NCBI GenBank assembly: GCA_029864785.1
Contig: JAOTST010000032.1
Coordinates: 1 to 10,062 of the forward strand
Reading direction: 5' to 3'
Source: Chromatiales bacterium
Lineage (GTDB): Bacteria; Pseudomonadota; Gammaproteobacteria; Thiohalomonadales; Thiohalomonadaceae
Length of the DNA: 10,062 nucleotides
Below, one piece after another: positions 1-6,714 of this stretch (positions are counted from its first letter, which is position 1; each line of letters begins with the position of its first letter). Under the pieces are notes generated by a model. The model did no database searches, had not been told where the DNA came from, and saw nothing but the letters and a program-made list of their open reading frames with translations. Made by a program: the position numbers and the translations under genes.

Positions 1-859
1 TGATAAGCTCCTCGATATCACTATGATCAGATAGTTCCAGTAGGGCTTGAACGGCTGTGAATTCGATGCTCGAATTTTCCGAGATAGTTGGAAATTGATT
101 TGCTCTATCTTGTGCCTCCGAAATTCGTTGAGAGGTGACCGGATGGGTGCGCAAAAATTCTGGATATGCGGAGCTGTAGCGATTTCGTTCCTGTATGAGG
201 GCGAAAAAATGGGCCATTGCTTTAGGGTCAAATTTTGCGAGAGATAGGCGTTCAATCCCCAGCCTGTCGGCCTCTTCTTCGTAACTACGGGTGTAGTTTA
301 TTTGCTGCTGCTGTTGTCCGGCAATAGCCGCTGTAACAGCTGCTTCAGCAAGTTGCGGCGCATCTTTTCCAAGCAGAAGGGATGCTAGTAATGCTGCAGT
401 GACGGGCACTTTCATGTTATTCGATTTCTCGATAGAACGACGTAAGTGATCCTGTGTTACATGTGCAATCTCATGCGCGATTACAGAAGCTAACTCACTT
501 TCACTTCGAGCTGCCCGAATCAGACCGCTGTAGACGCCAATATAACCACCAAATGTTGCAAATGCGTTGATATGAGGATTATCGACAACAAAAAACGTAA
601 AGGAGTATGGCGCATAGGAGATGGTTGCAAGGAGACGATGTCCCAAGTTGTTAATATAACTATTAATAACGGGATTACTATTAAGTTGACCGTTTTTTTG
701 CAGTTCCAGATAGAGTGATTCACCCAGCTGATTTTGCTGTTCGCTGTTTAACAGCTTAGTTGTAGAGCTGCTGAGATCAGGCAGCGATGATGTAGATGAC
801 GCATTTGCGTAGGGGAGTGCCATCAATAACAGAGAAAATATAAATAGAATGGGCTGCAA
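1..859 (-). CDS. bepA: BepA-like periplasmic M48 metalloprotease, C-terminus cut by window edge
   Basis: Reading the minus strand gives an open frame that runs off the left edge, about 286 codons from a TTG at 857-859. It starts with a hydrophobic signal peptide ending in ALPYANA. The M48 zinc site follows: HEIAH (bases 461-475, about residues 129-133), with the third ligand in EADRLG (about residue 196), then a THP motif near residue 239 as in E. coli BepA (YfgC). Family members act in the periplasm on outer-membrane proteins, degrading misassembled LptD and helping BamA-dependent assembly. The TPR domain that normally follows the protease is outside the window. I prefer the TTG because GGAGG lies four bases upstream (864-868 on the plus strand) and the signal peptide fits. 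In-frame ATGs at 908-910 and 929-931 would add 17 or 24 residues and have poor ribosome binding sites. The family call is firm; the exact start is uncertain. Confidence 0.9.
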   Translation of the reverse strand, partial: MQPILFIFSLLLMALPYANASSTSSLPDLSSSTTKLLNSEQQNQLGESLYLELQKNGQLNSNPVINSYINNLGHRLLATISYAPYSFTFFVVDNPHINAFATFGGYIGVYSGLIRAARSESELASVIAHEIAHVTQDHLRRSIEKSNNMKVPVTAALLASLLLGKDAPQLAEAAVTAAIAGQQQQQINYTRSYEEEADRLGIERLSLAKFDPKAMAHFFALIQERNRYSSAYPEFLRTHPVTSQRISEAQDRANQFPTISENSSIEFTAVQALLELSDHSDIEELI

Positions 860-886
860 TGTGCCTCCAAAAGCCAGTGATATCAC

Positions 887-892
887 ATTATA
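887..892 (-). promoter_or_regulatory. Possible -10 element for the bepA-like gene
   Basis: On the minus strand 892-887 reads TATAAT, a perfect sigma-70 -10 box, about 28 bases before the preferred TTG start. No good -35 hexamer lies 16-18 bases upstream. A perfect 10-base palindrome (GTGATATCAC, 877-886) sits just downstream and could be an operator, but that is inference only. Confidence 0.3.
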
Positions 893-1010
893 TAGGTCGT
901 TATGAGACATCTTACACCATGAATCGTTCATTTCTGGCTGGTTGAATCTTCGACAAGAAATAGTGACACATTAGAAAGCCCTAATGTATGGCGCGAGAGA
1001 AAGCGCTGTA

Positions 1011-1310
1011 ATGATGAACTCAATCACCGAAATTGAAGTCGCCGAACTTCACGATATGATGGTTGATAATGATGTAGAAAGCCTTATGAAGGTGGCTCAG
1101 GAGGGTATTTCTATAGCAAACATCTACCGTGGCATCTTGTTTTTTGCAAATATATGAACTCTCACGAGATAAACGATGATTTTTTATTGTCAAACAAGTA
1201 CGAAATCTGTCCGGATCTGCTGTTATGTAGCAAATCAAGGGGGCGATAATGTGATTAATCTTAAAGGTGGGATTGTGGTGTGGGTGCCGAGAGGGTACGA
1301 GGCAGCCTGA
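1011..1310 (+). pseudogene. Decayed single-domain rhodanese (sulfurtransferase) gene with two in-frame stops
   Basis: One reading frame spans exactly 100 codons including its stop, the usual length of a single-domain rhodanese, but is broken by TGA at 1155-1157 and TAA at 1170-1172. The N-terminal part contains ITEIEVAELHDMM, like the first strand and helix of rhodanese domains. The C-terminal part begins MIFYC and ends DNVINLKGGIVVW...GYEAA, a very clear rhodanese C-terminus. The catalytic-position cysteine (1188-1190) survives, but the loop reads CQTSTKS instead of the usual CxxGxRS form and the DVRE region is unrecognisable. GAGAGAAAG lies just before the ATG. Intact family members carry persulfide sulfur. 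In Allochromatium vinosum a rhodanese precedes tusA and dsrE2 in this same order, so this is most simply the lost first gene of that cluster. Two separate small proteins, or sequencing errors, are less likely alternatives. Confidence 0.8.
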
Positions 1311-1312
1311 TC

Positions 1313-1336
1313 CTCTATATTTTATTAAAAATAGAG
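1313..1336. other. AT-rich stem-loop after the rhodanese relic
   Basis: CTCTAT (1313-1318) pairs with ATAGAG (1331-1336) around an A/T-rich interior that can pair partly. No T-run follows on either strand, so it does not look like a standard intrinsic terminator. It may be the remnant of one ending the old rhodanese gene, or may mean nothing. The stretch from here to the tusA promoter (1337-1404) holds nothing else I can recognise. Confidence 0.3.
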
Positions 1337-1404
1337 AGAAAAATTGGCCGCAAAAGTTGAGAGTTTCGCCTGAGTGTTCTAAACTCATGGGCTTAGAATT
1401 TCAC

Positions 1405-1433
1405 TTGCGTTCAATTACAACATCGCATATAAG
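1405..1433 (+). promoter_or_regulatory. Putative sigma-70 promoter for tusA-dsrE2
   Basis: TTGCGT (1405-1410) and TATAAG (1428-1433) are separated by exactly 17 bases. Transcription would start near 1440, leaving a leader of about 84 bases before tusA. It lies downstream of the rhodanese relic, so the two intact genes can be expressed independently of it. Confidence 0.5.
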
Positions 1434-1523
1434 ATGCAACTAACATTGATTCCGTGGGGTTGAGGAGACTTGGCCTCTATCCTTTCTGTAAATACAAGAC
1501 TCTTAATTTAGGAGAGATATAAA

Positions 1524-1757
1524 ATGGCAAATTTTGACCAAGAACTCGACGCTTCAGGACTCAACTGTCCTCTTCCAATTTTGCGGGCCAAAAAAGCAAT
1601 CAGCAGCCTTTCTGCTGGGCAGGTTCTACGCATCGTTGCGACTGATCCGGGTTCAGTAAAAGATTTTGAAGCTTTTTGTAAGCAAACTGGAAACGAGCTG
1701 CTTGAGTCAGGTGAAGAGGGTGGTAAATTCGTCTTCTCTATTAAGAAGTCTTCTTAA
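1524..1757 (+). CDS. tusA: TusA-family sulfur carrier protein
   Basis: The 77-residue product has the TusA/SirA signature: LDASGLNCPLPILRAKKAI near the N-terminus, with the sulfur-carrying cysteine in the CPLP motif at residue 15, followed by the compact two-layer fold (VLRIVATDPGSVKDFEAF). TusA proteins accept persulfide sulfur and pass it on. In E. coli this serves tRNA thiolation; in sulfur oxidisers it also connects rhodanese and DsrE-type proteins to the Dsr or heterodisulfide-reductase-like oxidation machinery. The start is fixed by AGGAGA seven bases upstream. dsrE2 follows after 38 bases, and a broken rhodanese gene lies upstream. The pairing with dsrE2 favours a role in sulfur-oxidation trafficking rather than only tRNA modification; that role is inference. 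Length and motif are normal. Confidence 0.93.
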   Translation: MANFDQELDASGLNCPLPILRAKKAISSLSAGQVLRIVATDPGSVKDFEAFCKQTGNELLESGEEGGKFVFSIKKSS

Positions 1758-1795
1758 AAAACGTAAATAAATAATAATAGACAGGGGAGATACTG

Positions 1796-2266
1796 ATGGC
1801 TGATCAAAAAAAATTAGCGATTATCGCAACGAAAGGTACGCTGGATTGGGCGTATCCACCTTTCATTCTGGCCTCTACAGCCGCCGCACTTGGGTATGAT
1901 GTAGAGATTTTCTTTACCTTCTATGGTCTACAGCTCTTGAAAAAGAAGCTGAAACTCCAGGTAACCTCTTTGGGTAACCCGGGTATGCCAATGCCAATGC
2001 CAATGCCTGTTTTGCTTCAGGCACTTCCTGGTATGCAGGCAATGATGACGACCATGATGAAGGCCAAGATGAAGTCTAAAGGTGTTGCTGGACTAGAAGA
2101 GTTGCGCGAACTTTGTCAGGAAGCCGAAGTTAGATTTGTTGCATGCCAGATGACTGTGGATCTGTTCGACATGAACCCCAATGATTTCATTGAGGGTGTT
2201 GAATTTGGTGGCGCAGCAATGATGTTTGAGTTTGCTGGTGACGCAGATATGAGTCTCTTTATTTAA
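1796..2266 (+). CDS. dsrE2: DsrE2-type (DsrE/F-like family) sulfur-relay protein
   Basis: The 156-residue product shows the DsrE-like peroxiredoxin-type fold: a first strand LAIIATKGTLDWAYPP, then a helix and EIFFTFYGL. A methionine/proline-rich stretch follows (residues 64-94, including four MP dipeptides), then the conserved C-terminal block with VRFVACQMTVDLF and EFGGAAMMFEFA. Two cysteines, C107 and C117, lie in LCQEAEVRFVAC; the second, in the ACQMT motif, is the conserved sulfur-binding position. Homologues receive or store persulfide sulfur next to TusA; in A. vinosum dsrE2 is the third gene of a rhodanese-tusA-dsrE2 cluster. AGGGGAGA precedes the ATG, and the gene ends 24 bases before a strong terminator, so tusA-dsrE2 is a two-gene transcript. 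Family confidence is high; the precise sulfur donor and acceptor are not visible. Confidence 0.9.
   Translation: MADQKKLAIIATKGTLDWAYPPFILASTAAALGYDVEIFFTFYGLQLLKKKLKLQVTSLGNPGMPMPMPMPVLLQALPGMQAMMTTMMKAKMKSKGVAGLEELRELCQEAEVRFVACQMTVDLFDMNPNDFIEGVEFGGAAMMFEFAGDADMSLFI
1985..2008 (+). repeat. Four 6-base tandem units coding Met-Pro inside dsrE2
   Basis: ATGCCA occurs three times in a row and is followed by ATGCCT, encoding M-P four times (residues 64-71). Because the unit length is a multiple of three, gain or loss of a unit would keep the frame. Methionine/proline richness at this place is common in the family, so the protein feature is normal; the near-perfect nucleotide repetition is what stands out. 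Confidence 0.85.
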
Positions 2267-2290
2267 CAGAGTTAAATTTAGTTATCTCGA

Positions 2291-2319
2291 AAAAGAGCCC
2301 TTATAGGGCTCTTTTTTTT
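2291..2319 (+). terminator. Intrinsic terminator after dsrE2
   Basis: AAAAGAGCCCT (2291-2301) pairs perfectly with AGGGCTCTTTT (2305-2315) across a three-base loop, and the T-run continues to 2319. It ends the tusA-dsrE2 transcript. Confidence 0.9.
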
Positions 2320-2391
2320 GCCTGATGAATTATGTGCAGGGACAGAATGGTTTATTAGTAACGGGTGATATTCTTATAATTTACCGGGGTA

Positions 2392-2420
2392 TTGACCTGA
2401 GACGAATGAGTCCCTATGGT
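2392..2420 (+). promoter_or_regulatory. Putative promoter for the secreted 310-residue protein
   Basis: TTGACC (2392-2397) is 17 bases from TATGGT (2415-2420), placing a start near 2427 and giving a leader of about 40 bases. A competing candidate just upstream has a perfect TATAAT (2375-2380) but only TTATTA (2352-2357) as its -35 element. Confidence 0.4.
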
Positions 2421-2467
2421 TGTTCATTGACTAAACAAAAATCGATAAAATAAAAGGGGAGAGTTGG

Positions 2468-3400
2468 ATGAAACTATTCAATAAGGCACTGGTTGCTTTC
2501 ATGCTATCGGCGTTTATGTTTGCGGCCGAGGCAGCAAGCGAAAAATATATGCCATTTGTTCTGGCGTTTACCACTAGCGGTAATGTCGAAAATGTAAAAA
2601 ATGATGTTCGTAAAAAGTTGGTTAGTGCCAATTTTGATGTGGTGGGTTCGTACTCTCCATATGCTGGTGCGTCTGTCCTGATTGTTACGAATGATGCCCT
2701 AAAATCAAATGCAGCAAAATCTGAGTTTGGTGGTTATGGTGCGATTCAACGTGTTTCAATTACCAAGGTGGGTAGTGATATTCAGGTGAGTTATACCAAT
2801 CCCACTTATATGTCTCATGCCTATCGGATGAAAGGCGATCTGAAGGGTGTGACTAAACAACTTGAAGCGACTCTCGGAAGAAAAAAAGGTTTTGGTGCCA
2901 AAAAGCCACTACGTGCGCGTAAGCTGCGTAAGTATCACTACATGTTTGGTATGGAGTATTTTGATGATACTGATGCTCACCTGTTGGCCGAGCACAGTAG
3001 TCATGAGGCCGCAATTAAAGCGGTAGAAGGTAATCTGGCCAAAAAGTTGGGTGGTGTCTCTGAGGTTTATCGTGTTGATATCCCTGGAAAGGATGAGGTT
3101 GTTATCGGTGTTGATCTTGATCAGACCCCCGGTGGTGATAAGTATATGAGTGATGATTACATCATGAGTATTATTGATTTTAAGGATCTTAAATCAACTG
3201 CACACCTTCCTGTAGAGATTCTTATTTCTGGAAATAATGTCTACGCGCTCTACTATCGTTTCCGTATTGCTATGAATTTCCCCAACCTCTCTATGATGGG
3301 TGACAATAGCTTTATGAATATTGTAGAGTCTCCAGAGGCTGCTAAAAAAGCGCTGATTGCAGTGGCTGGCGGTGAAGAGAAAAAGGGATATTGGGAGTGA
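2468..3400 (+). CDS. Secreted (periplasmic) protein of unknown function, possibly DUF302-like at the N-terminus
   Basis: I do not recognise this 310-residue protein. It starts with a clear signal peptide (KLFNKALVAFMLSAFMFAAEA, likely cut near residue 22-23). There is no lipobox, no later membrane segment and not one cysteine. Residues about 29-120 (FVLAFTTSGNVENVKNDVRKKL...ASVLIV) weakly resemble the alpha-beta layout of DUF302 domains. A very basic linker follows (residues 138-155, rich in K and R). The second half, residues 156-310, has an acidic patch (EYFDDTD) and a long hydrophobic/aromatic stretch (YALYYRFRIAMNFPNLSMM), and ends in GEEKKGYWE. The start is supported by AAGGGGAGA. The gene has its own promoter candidate and terminator, so it is transcribed alone. 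Its place beside tusA-dsrE2 may hint at sulfur metabolism, but separate transcription makes that weak. Confidence 0.85.
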   Translation: MKLFNKALVAFMLSAFMFAAEAASEKYMPFVLAFTTSGNVENVKNDVRKKLVSANFDVVGSYSPYAGASVLIVTNDALKSNAAKSEFGGYGAIQRVSITKVGSDIQVSYTNPTYMSHAYRMKGDLKGVTKQLEATLGRKKGFGAKKPLRARKLRKYHYMFGMEYFDDTDAHLLAEHSSHEAAIKAVEGNLAKKLGGVSEVYRVDIPGKDEVVIGVDLDQTPGGDKYMSDDYIMSIIDFKDLKSTAHLPVEILISGNNVYALYYRFRIAMNFPNLSMMGDNSFMNIVESPEAAKKALIAVAGGEEKKGYWE

Positions 3401-3423
3401 TTTAATCACAGCCATATCCTAAG

Positions 3424-3449
3424 AAAAGGCTCCGAAAGGAGCCTTTTTT
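3424..3449 (+). terminator. Intrinsic terminator after the secreted protein gene
   Basis: AAAAGGCTCC (3424-3433) pairs with GGAGCCTTTT (3438-3447) around a GAAA tetraloop, followed by Ts to 3449. This is a textbook rho-independent terminator 24 bases after the stop codon. Confidence 0.92.
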
Positions 3450-3450
3450 G

Positions 3451-3665
3451 CCTACAGGATGTAGGTACGCCGTGGGCGCATGAATGCGCTGGAACGGCGT
3501 TGTTTGTGCTCCTCAAAATTTACCAATAGCGTTCGAGATATTCCGATCATCCTACGCTCTGTGGTCACAAGGCTATTCTCGTACATCCTTACACTTCACA
3601 GCATTAGCCATTCCTGTACGTCAGATGCGCTGGGACGGCATTGTGTGCCTCCCCTCATCACTATC
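3451..3665. repeat. Repeat-rich intergenic element with two degenerate copies of one motif
   Basis: The stretch opens with an inverted repeat CCTAC/GTAGG (3451-3455 and 3461-3465), then GCGCAT/ATGCGC (3476-3481 and 3484-3489). A 23-base motif at 3484-3506 recurs at 3625-3647 with three mismatches; shared blocks are ATGCGCTGG, ACGGC and TTGT. Just before the second copy, TCCTGTACGTC (3612-3622) is identical to 9676-9686 inside thiL. Small frames here look like chance products of the repeat. I read this as a degenerate dispersed palindromic repeat, a few hundred bases long at most, with no protein of its own. The rest of the gap to glyA (3666-3805) holds only a small hairpin and the ribosome binding site. 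Confidence 0.6.
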
Positions 3666-3746
3666 TTGTAGTTTCAAATTGTCAGTTAGCCGGACGTGAT
3701 GAAGTGGCGATGAAAAATTCTCCAAAATCGGTTAATCTATGCCGCC

Positions 3747-3763
3747 CTGAAATGAGATTTCAG
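3747..3763 (+). other. Perfect 7-base-pair hairpin in the glyA leader
   Basis: CTGAAAT (3747-3753) pairs with ATTTCAG (3757-3763) across GAG. No T-run follows, so it is not a terminator. It is 42 bases before the glyA start and could be an operator-like palindrome or an RNA stem; no known motif is recognised. I found no convincing sigma-70 promoter between 3665 and glyA. Confidence 0.4.
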
Positions 3764-3805
3764 TGATTAGTCTTCACAACAGCCCATATTTGATAGAGGT
3801 GTTTA

Positions 3806-5059
3806 ATGTTTAGTAAAGCCCAAAAAATTAGCGATTACGACTCAGAATTATGGGCTGCTATGCAGCATGAGGAGCGTCGACAGGAGGATCATATTGAGCT
3901 GATCGCTTCGGAAAATTACGCAAGCCCTATGGTTATGGAGGCACAGGGTTCGGTGCTTACCAATAAATACGCTGAAGGTTACCCAGGAAAGCGTTATTAC
4001 GGCGGTTGCGAGTATGTAGATATCGCAGAGACACTGGCTATCGACCGGGTTAAGGAGTTGTTTGCTGCCGATTATGCCAATGTCCAGCCTCACTCTGGCT
4101 CGCAGGCCAACGGCGCGGTCTACATGGCGCTTTTACAGCCAGGTGATACGGTTTTAGGTATGTCATTAGCAGATGGCGGGCATCTTACGCATGGATCGCA
4201 CGTCAATTTTTCTGGAAAGACCTACAATGCTAAACAGTATGGACTGGTTCCAGAGACTGGTGAGATAGATTATGAGCAGGTTGAGCAGCTTGCCAAAGAA
4301 CATAAGCCGAAGATGATCGTCGCTGGTTTTTCGGCCTATTCACGGGTGGTTGACTGGCAGCGTTTCCGTGATATCGCAGACAGTGTGGATGCTTACTTGA
4401 TGGTCGATATGGCGCATGTTGCAGGGCTGGTTGCTGCCGGCGTCTATCCAAACCCTGTGCAGATCGCTGATGTTACTACCTCTACAACACACAAAACTTT
4501 GCGAGGTCCTCGTGGCGGGATTATCTTGGCAAAATCTAATCCTGAGATCGAGAAAAAGCTCAATTCGGCAATCTTCCCCGGTATTCAGGGTGGACCTCTG
4601 ATGCATGTTATTGCTGCCAAGGCTGTGGCCTTTAAGGAGGCGTTACAGGATGACTTTAAGGGCTATCAGCAACAGGTTGTGAAAAATGCTCAAGCGATGA
4701 CTGCGGTATTTATGGATCGAGGATTTGAGATTATTTCTGGCGGTACTGATAACCATTTGTTCCTTGTGAGTTTTATTAAGCAACAGCTGACGGGGAAGGA
4801 TGTCGATGCCTGGCTTAGTGCGGCTCATATTACGGTTAATAAAAATGCAGTGCCGAATGATCCTCAATCGCCATTTGTTACTTCAGGAATTCGTCTCGGA
4901 ACCCCCGCCATTACTACGCGTGGGTTTAATACCGAGGATTGTACAAACCTCGCAGGCTGGATATGTGACATCATTGATGCCAAAGGAAGTGACGCGGTTA
5001 TTGCTGAGGTAAAAGGAAAGGCGGCTAGCCTTTGTGAACGCCTTCCTGTTTATGGTTGA
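3806..5059 (+). CDS. glyA: Serine hydroxymethyltransferase
   Basis: The 417-residue product matches bacterial SHMT in length and over its whole span. Visible landmarks are [10 protein letters not shown] (residues 31-40), the [18 protein letters not shown] block, the HSGSQAN loop (96-102), [13 protein letters not shown] (200-212), and [15 protein letters not shown] with the PLP-binding lysine at residue 230. The C-terminus has [16 protein letters not shown], which holds the carboxylate-binding arginine. The enzyme converts serine and tetrahydrofolate to glycine and methylene-tetrahydrofolate in the cytoplasm. AGAGGTG lies five bases before the ATG. It is the first gene of the run that continues with nrdR and the riboflavin genes, a common gammaproteobacterial order; nrdR begins 60 bases downstream. 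Nothing in the protein is unusual. Confidence 0.98.
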   Translation: MFSKAQKISDYDSELWAAMQHEERRQEDHIELIASENYASPMVMEAQGSVLTNKYAEGYPGKRYYGGCEYVDIAETLAIDRVKELFAADYANVQPHSGSQANGAVYMALLQPGDTVLGMSLADGGHLTHGSHVNFSGKTYNAKQYGLVPETGEIDYEQVEQLAKEHKPKMIVAGFSAYSRVVDWQRFRDIADSVDAYLMVDMAHVAGLVAAGVYPNPVQIADVTTSTTHKTLRGPRGGIILAKSNPEIEKKLNSAIFPGIQGGPLMHVIAAKAVAFKEALQDDFKGYQQQVVKNAQAMTAVFMDRGFEIISGGTDNHLFLVSFIKQQLTGKDVDAWLSAAHITVNKNAVPNDPQSPFVTSGIRLGTPAITTRGFNTEDCTNLAGWICDIIDAKGSDAVIAEVKGKAASLCERLPVYG

Positions 5060-5090
5060 GCGAACGCGTCGATAGAGTCTTGATTCAACG

Positions 5091-5107
5091 CCGCTCTGAA
5101 GGAGCGG
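5091..5107 (+). other. Small hairpin just ahead of the nrdR ribosome binding site
   Basis: CCGCTC (5091-5096) pairs with GAGCGG (5102-5107) around TGAAG. The stem runs into the GGGAG ribosome binding site (5106-5110), so it could modulate nrdR translation. It has no T-run. A functional role is speculation. Confidence 0.3.
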
Positions 5108-5119
5108 GAGAAGATATAT

Positions 5120-5608
5120 ATGCGTTGCCCATTCTGTAGTCAGCCCGATACCAAGGTAATCGATTCTCGTCTCGCCAACGATGGCGATTCGGTGCGTCGA
5201 CGTCGTGAGTGCATTACCTGTGGTGAGCGCTTTACTACCTTTGAATCCGCTGAACTGGTGATGCCGCGTCTCATCAAGAGTGATGGCACAAGAGTTCCAT
5301 TTGATGAAAACAAGCTCCACTCTGGGATTATGCGTGCACTGGAGAAACGCCCGGTGGAGATGGAGCAGGTTGAAGCCGCCATTAATCGTATTAAGCATAA
5401 ATTGCGTGCCACGGGTGACCGTGAGGTGAAATCACGTCAGCTCGGAGAGTGGGTAATGGATGAGTTGAGAGGGCTTGATGAGGTGGCCTATGTTCGTTTT
5501 GCATCGGTCTATCGAAGTTTTCAGGATGTGAGCGCCTTTCAGGAGGAGATAAAACGGTTGCAGGGAAGTTCGAACGAAAAGAGCTCATCAAAGAAGGGTG
5601 ATCGTTAG
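5120..5608 (+). CDS. nrdR: Transcriptional repressor NrdR
   Basis: The 162-residue product has the two-part NrdR layout. The N-terminal zinc ribbon has cysteine pairs at 3/6 (CPFC) and 31/34 (CITC), with the VIDSR and RRRREC motifs between them. An ATP-cone domain then starts near residue 49 ([22 protein letters not shown]) and runs to [11 protein letters not shown]. NrdR senses ATP/dATP and represses ribonucleotide reductase operons by binding NrdR boxes. The last 15 residues are a polar, serine/lysine-rich tail that varies in the family. The ATG follows GGGAG with nine bases between. The stop codon is only two bases from the ribD start, so translation of the two is probably coupled. No NrdR box was seen in this window, so autoregulation here is not supported. 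Confidence 0.97.
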   Translation: MRCPFCSQPDTKVIDSRLANDGDSVRRRRECITCGERFTTFESAELVMPRLIKSDGTRVPFDENKLHSGIMRALEKRPVEMEQVEAAINRIKHKLRATGDREVKSRQLGEWVMDELRGLDEVAYVRFASVYRSFQDVSAFQEEIKRLQGSSNEKSSSKKGDR

Positions 5609-5610
5609 CG

Positions 5611-6714
5611 ATGAGTCTTATCGATAATATGGATCGTACCCATATGGCTCGAGCCATTCAGCTGGCTGAACGAGGGTTTTTTACAACCCATCCCAATCCA
5701 CGAGTAGGTTGCGTTATTGTCAAAGAGGGTTTGGTTGTTGGCGAAGGCTGGCATCAAAAGACAGGCGGTTCACATGCCGAAATCCACGCTCTGGAACAAG
5801 CCTCAGGAAAGGCGCAAGGTGCAACGGCCTACGTCACACTGGAACCCTGTTCTCATCACGGTAAAACACCACCCTGTGCCGATGCTTTAATTAACGCAGG
5901 GATTTTGCGAGCCATTGTCGCTATGGAAGACCCCAATCCACAAGTAGCTGGAGCAGGCATAGCAAAATTAAAAGAGGCCGGGATTGAGGTAACTATCGGT
6001 CTGCTTGAGTCAGAGGCACGTGAGCTCAATCCCGGCTTTATCCTGCGTATGAGCGAAGGTCGCCCCTTTGTGCGCTGCAAAATGGCGATGAGCCTCGACG
6101 GACGCACCGCGATGGCCAGTGGTGAGAGCCAGTGGATCACCGGTGGCGATGCACGTGAAGATGGACAACGCCTGAGGGCTCGCAGTTCGGCCATTATGAC
6201 CGGTGTGGGTACGGTGTTGGCAGATGATCCGCAGATGAGTGTGCGCCTTGCCGGACATAGTGATATAACCCCACTGCGAATCGTGCTTGACCCCCACCTG
6301 AGTACGCCGATATCGGCTAAAATCCTACAGGGTGATGCACCCACACTGATTGTAACTGCTGTCGATGAGCCTGGAATTCAGCAGCAGTTTGAAGAGGCGG
6401 GAATAGAGGTGATCTCGGTTCCGGGGCGCAGTGATACGATCGACCTTGCGGCGCTGATGCTCGTTCTGGCCAAGCGCGAGATTAATGAAATACACCTTGA
6501 AGCAGGGGCAACCCTGAGTGGGGCGATGCTGCGAGAAGGGTTGATCGATGAGCTCAATATCTACATGGCGGCCAAACTGATGGGTAGTGGTGCCCGTGCT
6601 CTGTTTAACACCCCAGGTCTTGATCTGCTGACCGATGCGGTCGATCTCGATATCATTGATATCCGTCCCGTGGGTATTGACTGGCGTATTCGGGCTAAGG
6701 TCAGGGGCGAGTAG
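5611..6714 (+). CDS. ribD: Bifunctional diaminohydroxyphosphoribosylaminopyrimidine deaminase / 5-amino-6-(5-phosphoribosylamino)uracil reductase
   Basis: RibD catalyses the second and third steps of the riboflavin pathway after GTP cyclohydrolase II: deamination, then NADPH-dependent reduction of the ribosyl side chain. The 367-residue protein shows both domains. The N-terminal zinc deaminase (about 8-150) has HAE at 55-57 and the EPCSHHGKTPPC motif with zinc cysteines at 80 and 89. The reductase domain (about 157-365) begins RPFVRCKMAMSLDGRTA and contains SQWITG, a DDP motif and the EAGATLSGAML loop. The start at 5611 leaves two bases after nrdR; ATG at 5629 is an alternative that would remove six residues but has no better binding site. 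The stop TAG directly abuts the ribE ATG. The order ribD-ribE is typical. Both domains look complete. Confidence 0.97.
   Translation: MSLIDNMDRTHMARAIQLAERGFFTTHPNPRVGCVIVKEGLVVGEGWHQKTGGSHAEIHALEQASGKAQGATAYVTLEPCSHHGKTPPCADALINAGILRAIVAMEDPNPQVAGAGIAKLKEAGIEVTIGLLESEARELNPGFILRMSEGRPFVRCKMAMSLDGRTAMASGESQWITGGDAREDGQRLRARSSAIMTGVGTVLADDPQMSVRLAGHSDITPLRIVLDPHLSTPISAKILQGDAPTLIVTAVDEPGIQQQFEEAGIEVISVPGRSDTIDLAALMLVLAKREINEIHLEAGATLSGAMLREGLIDELNIYMAAKLMGSGARALFNTPGLDLLTDAVDLDIIDIRPVGIDWRIRAKVRGE

Noticed and set aside
1155..1172. Stop-codon readthrough or selenocysteine in the rhodanese frame
   Set aside because: The second stop is TAA, the catalytic loop is degenerate and no selenocysteine-type stem-loop is evident after the TGA; gene decay is simpler.
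1020..1388. Open frame of 122 codons on the minus strand over the rhodanese relic
   Set aside because: It has no family features or binding site, and the plus strand carries clear rhodanese similarity in the same place.
3451..3665. CRISPR array
   Set aside because: There are only two degenerate copies of the motif, 141 bases apart, with no regular spacers.
3480..3699. Two overlapping small open frames before glyA
   Set aside because: They overlap in different frames, cover the direct-repeat motif and lack protein signatures; best read as chance frames in a repeat.
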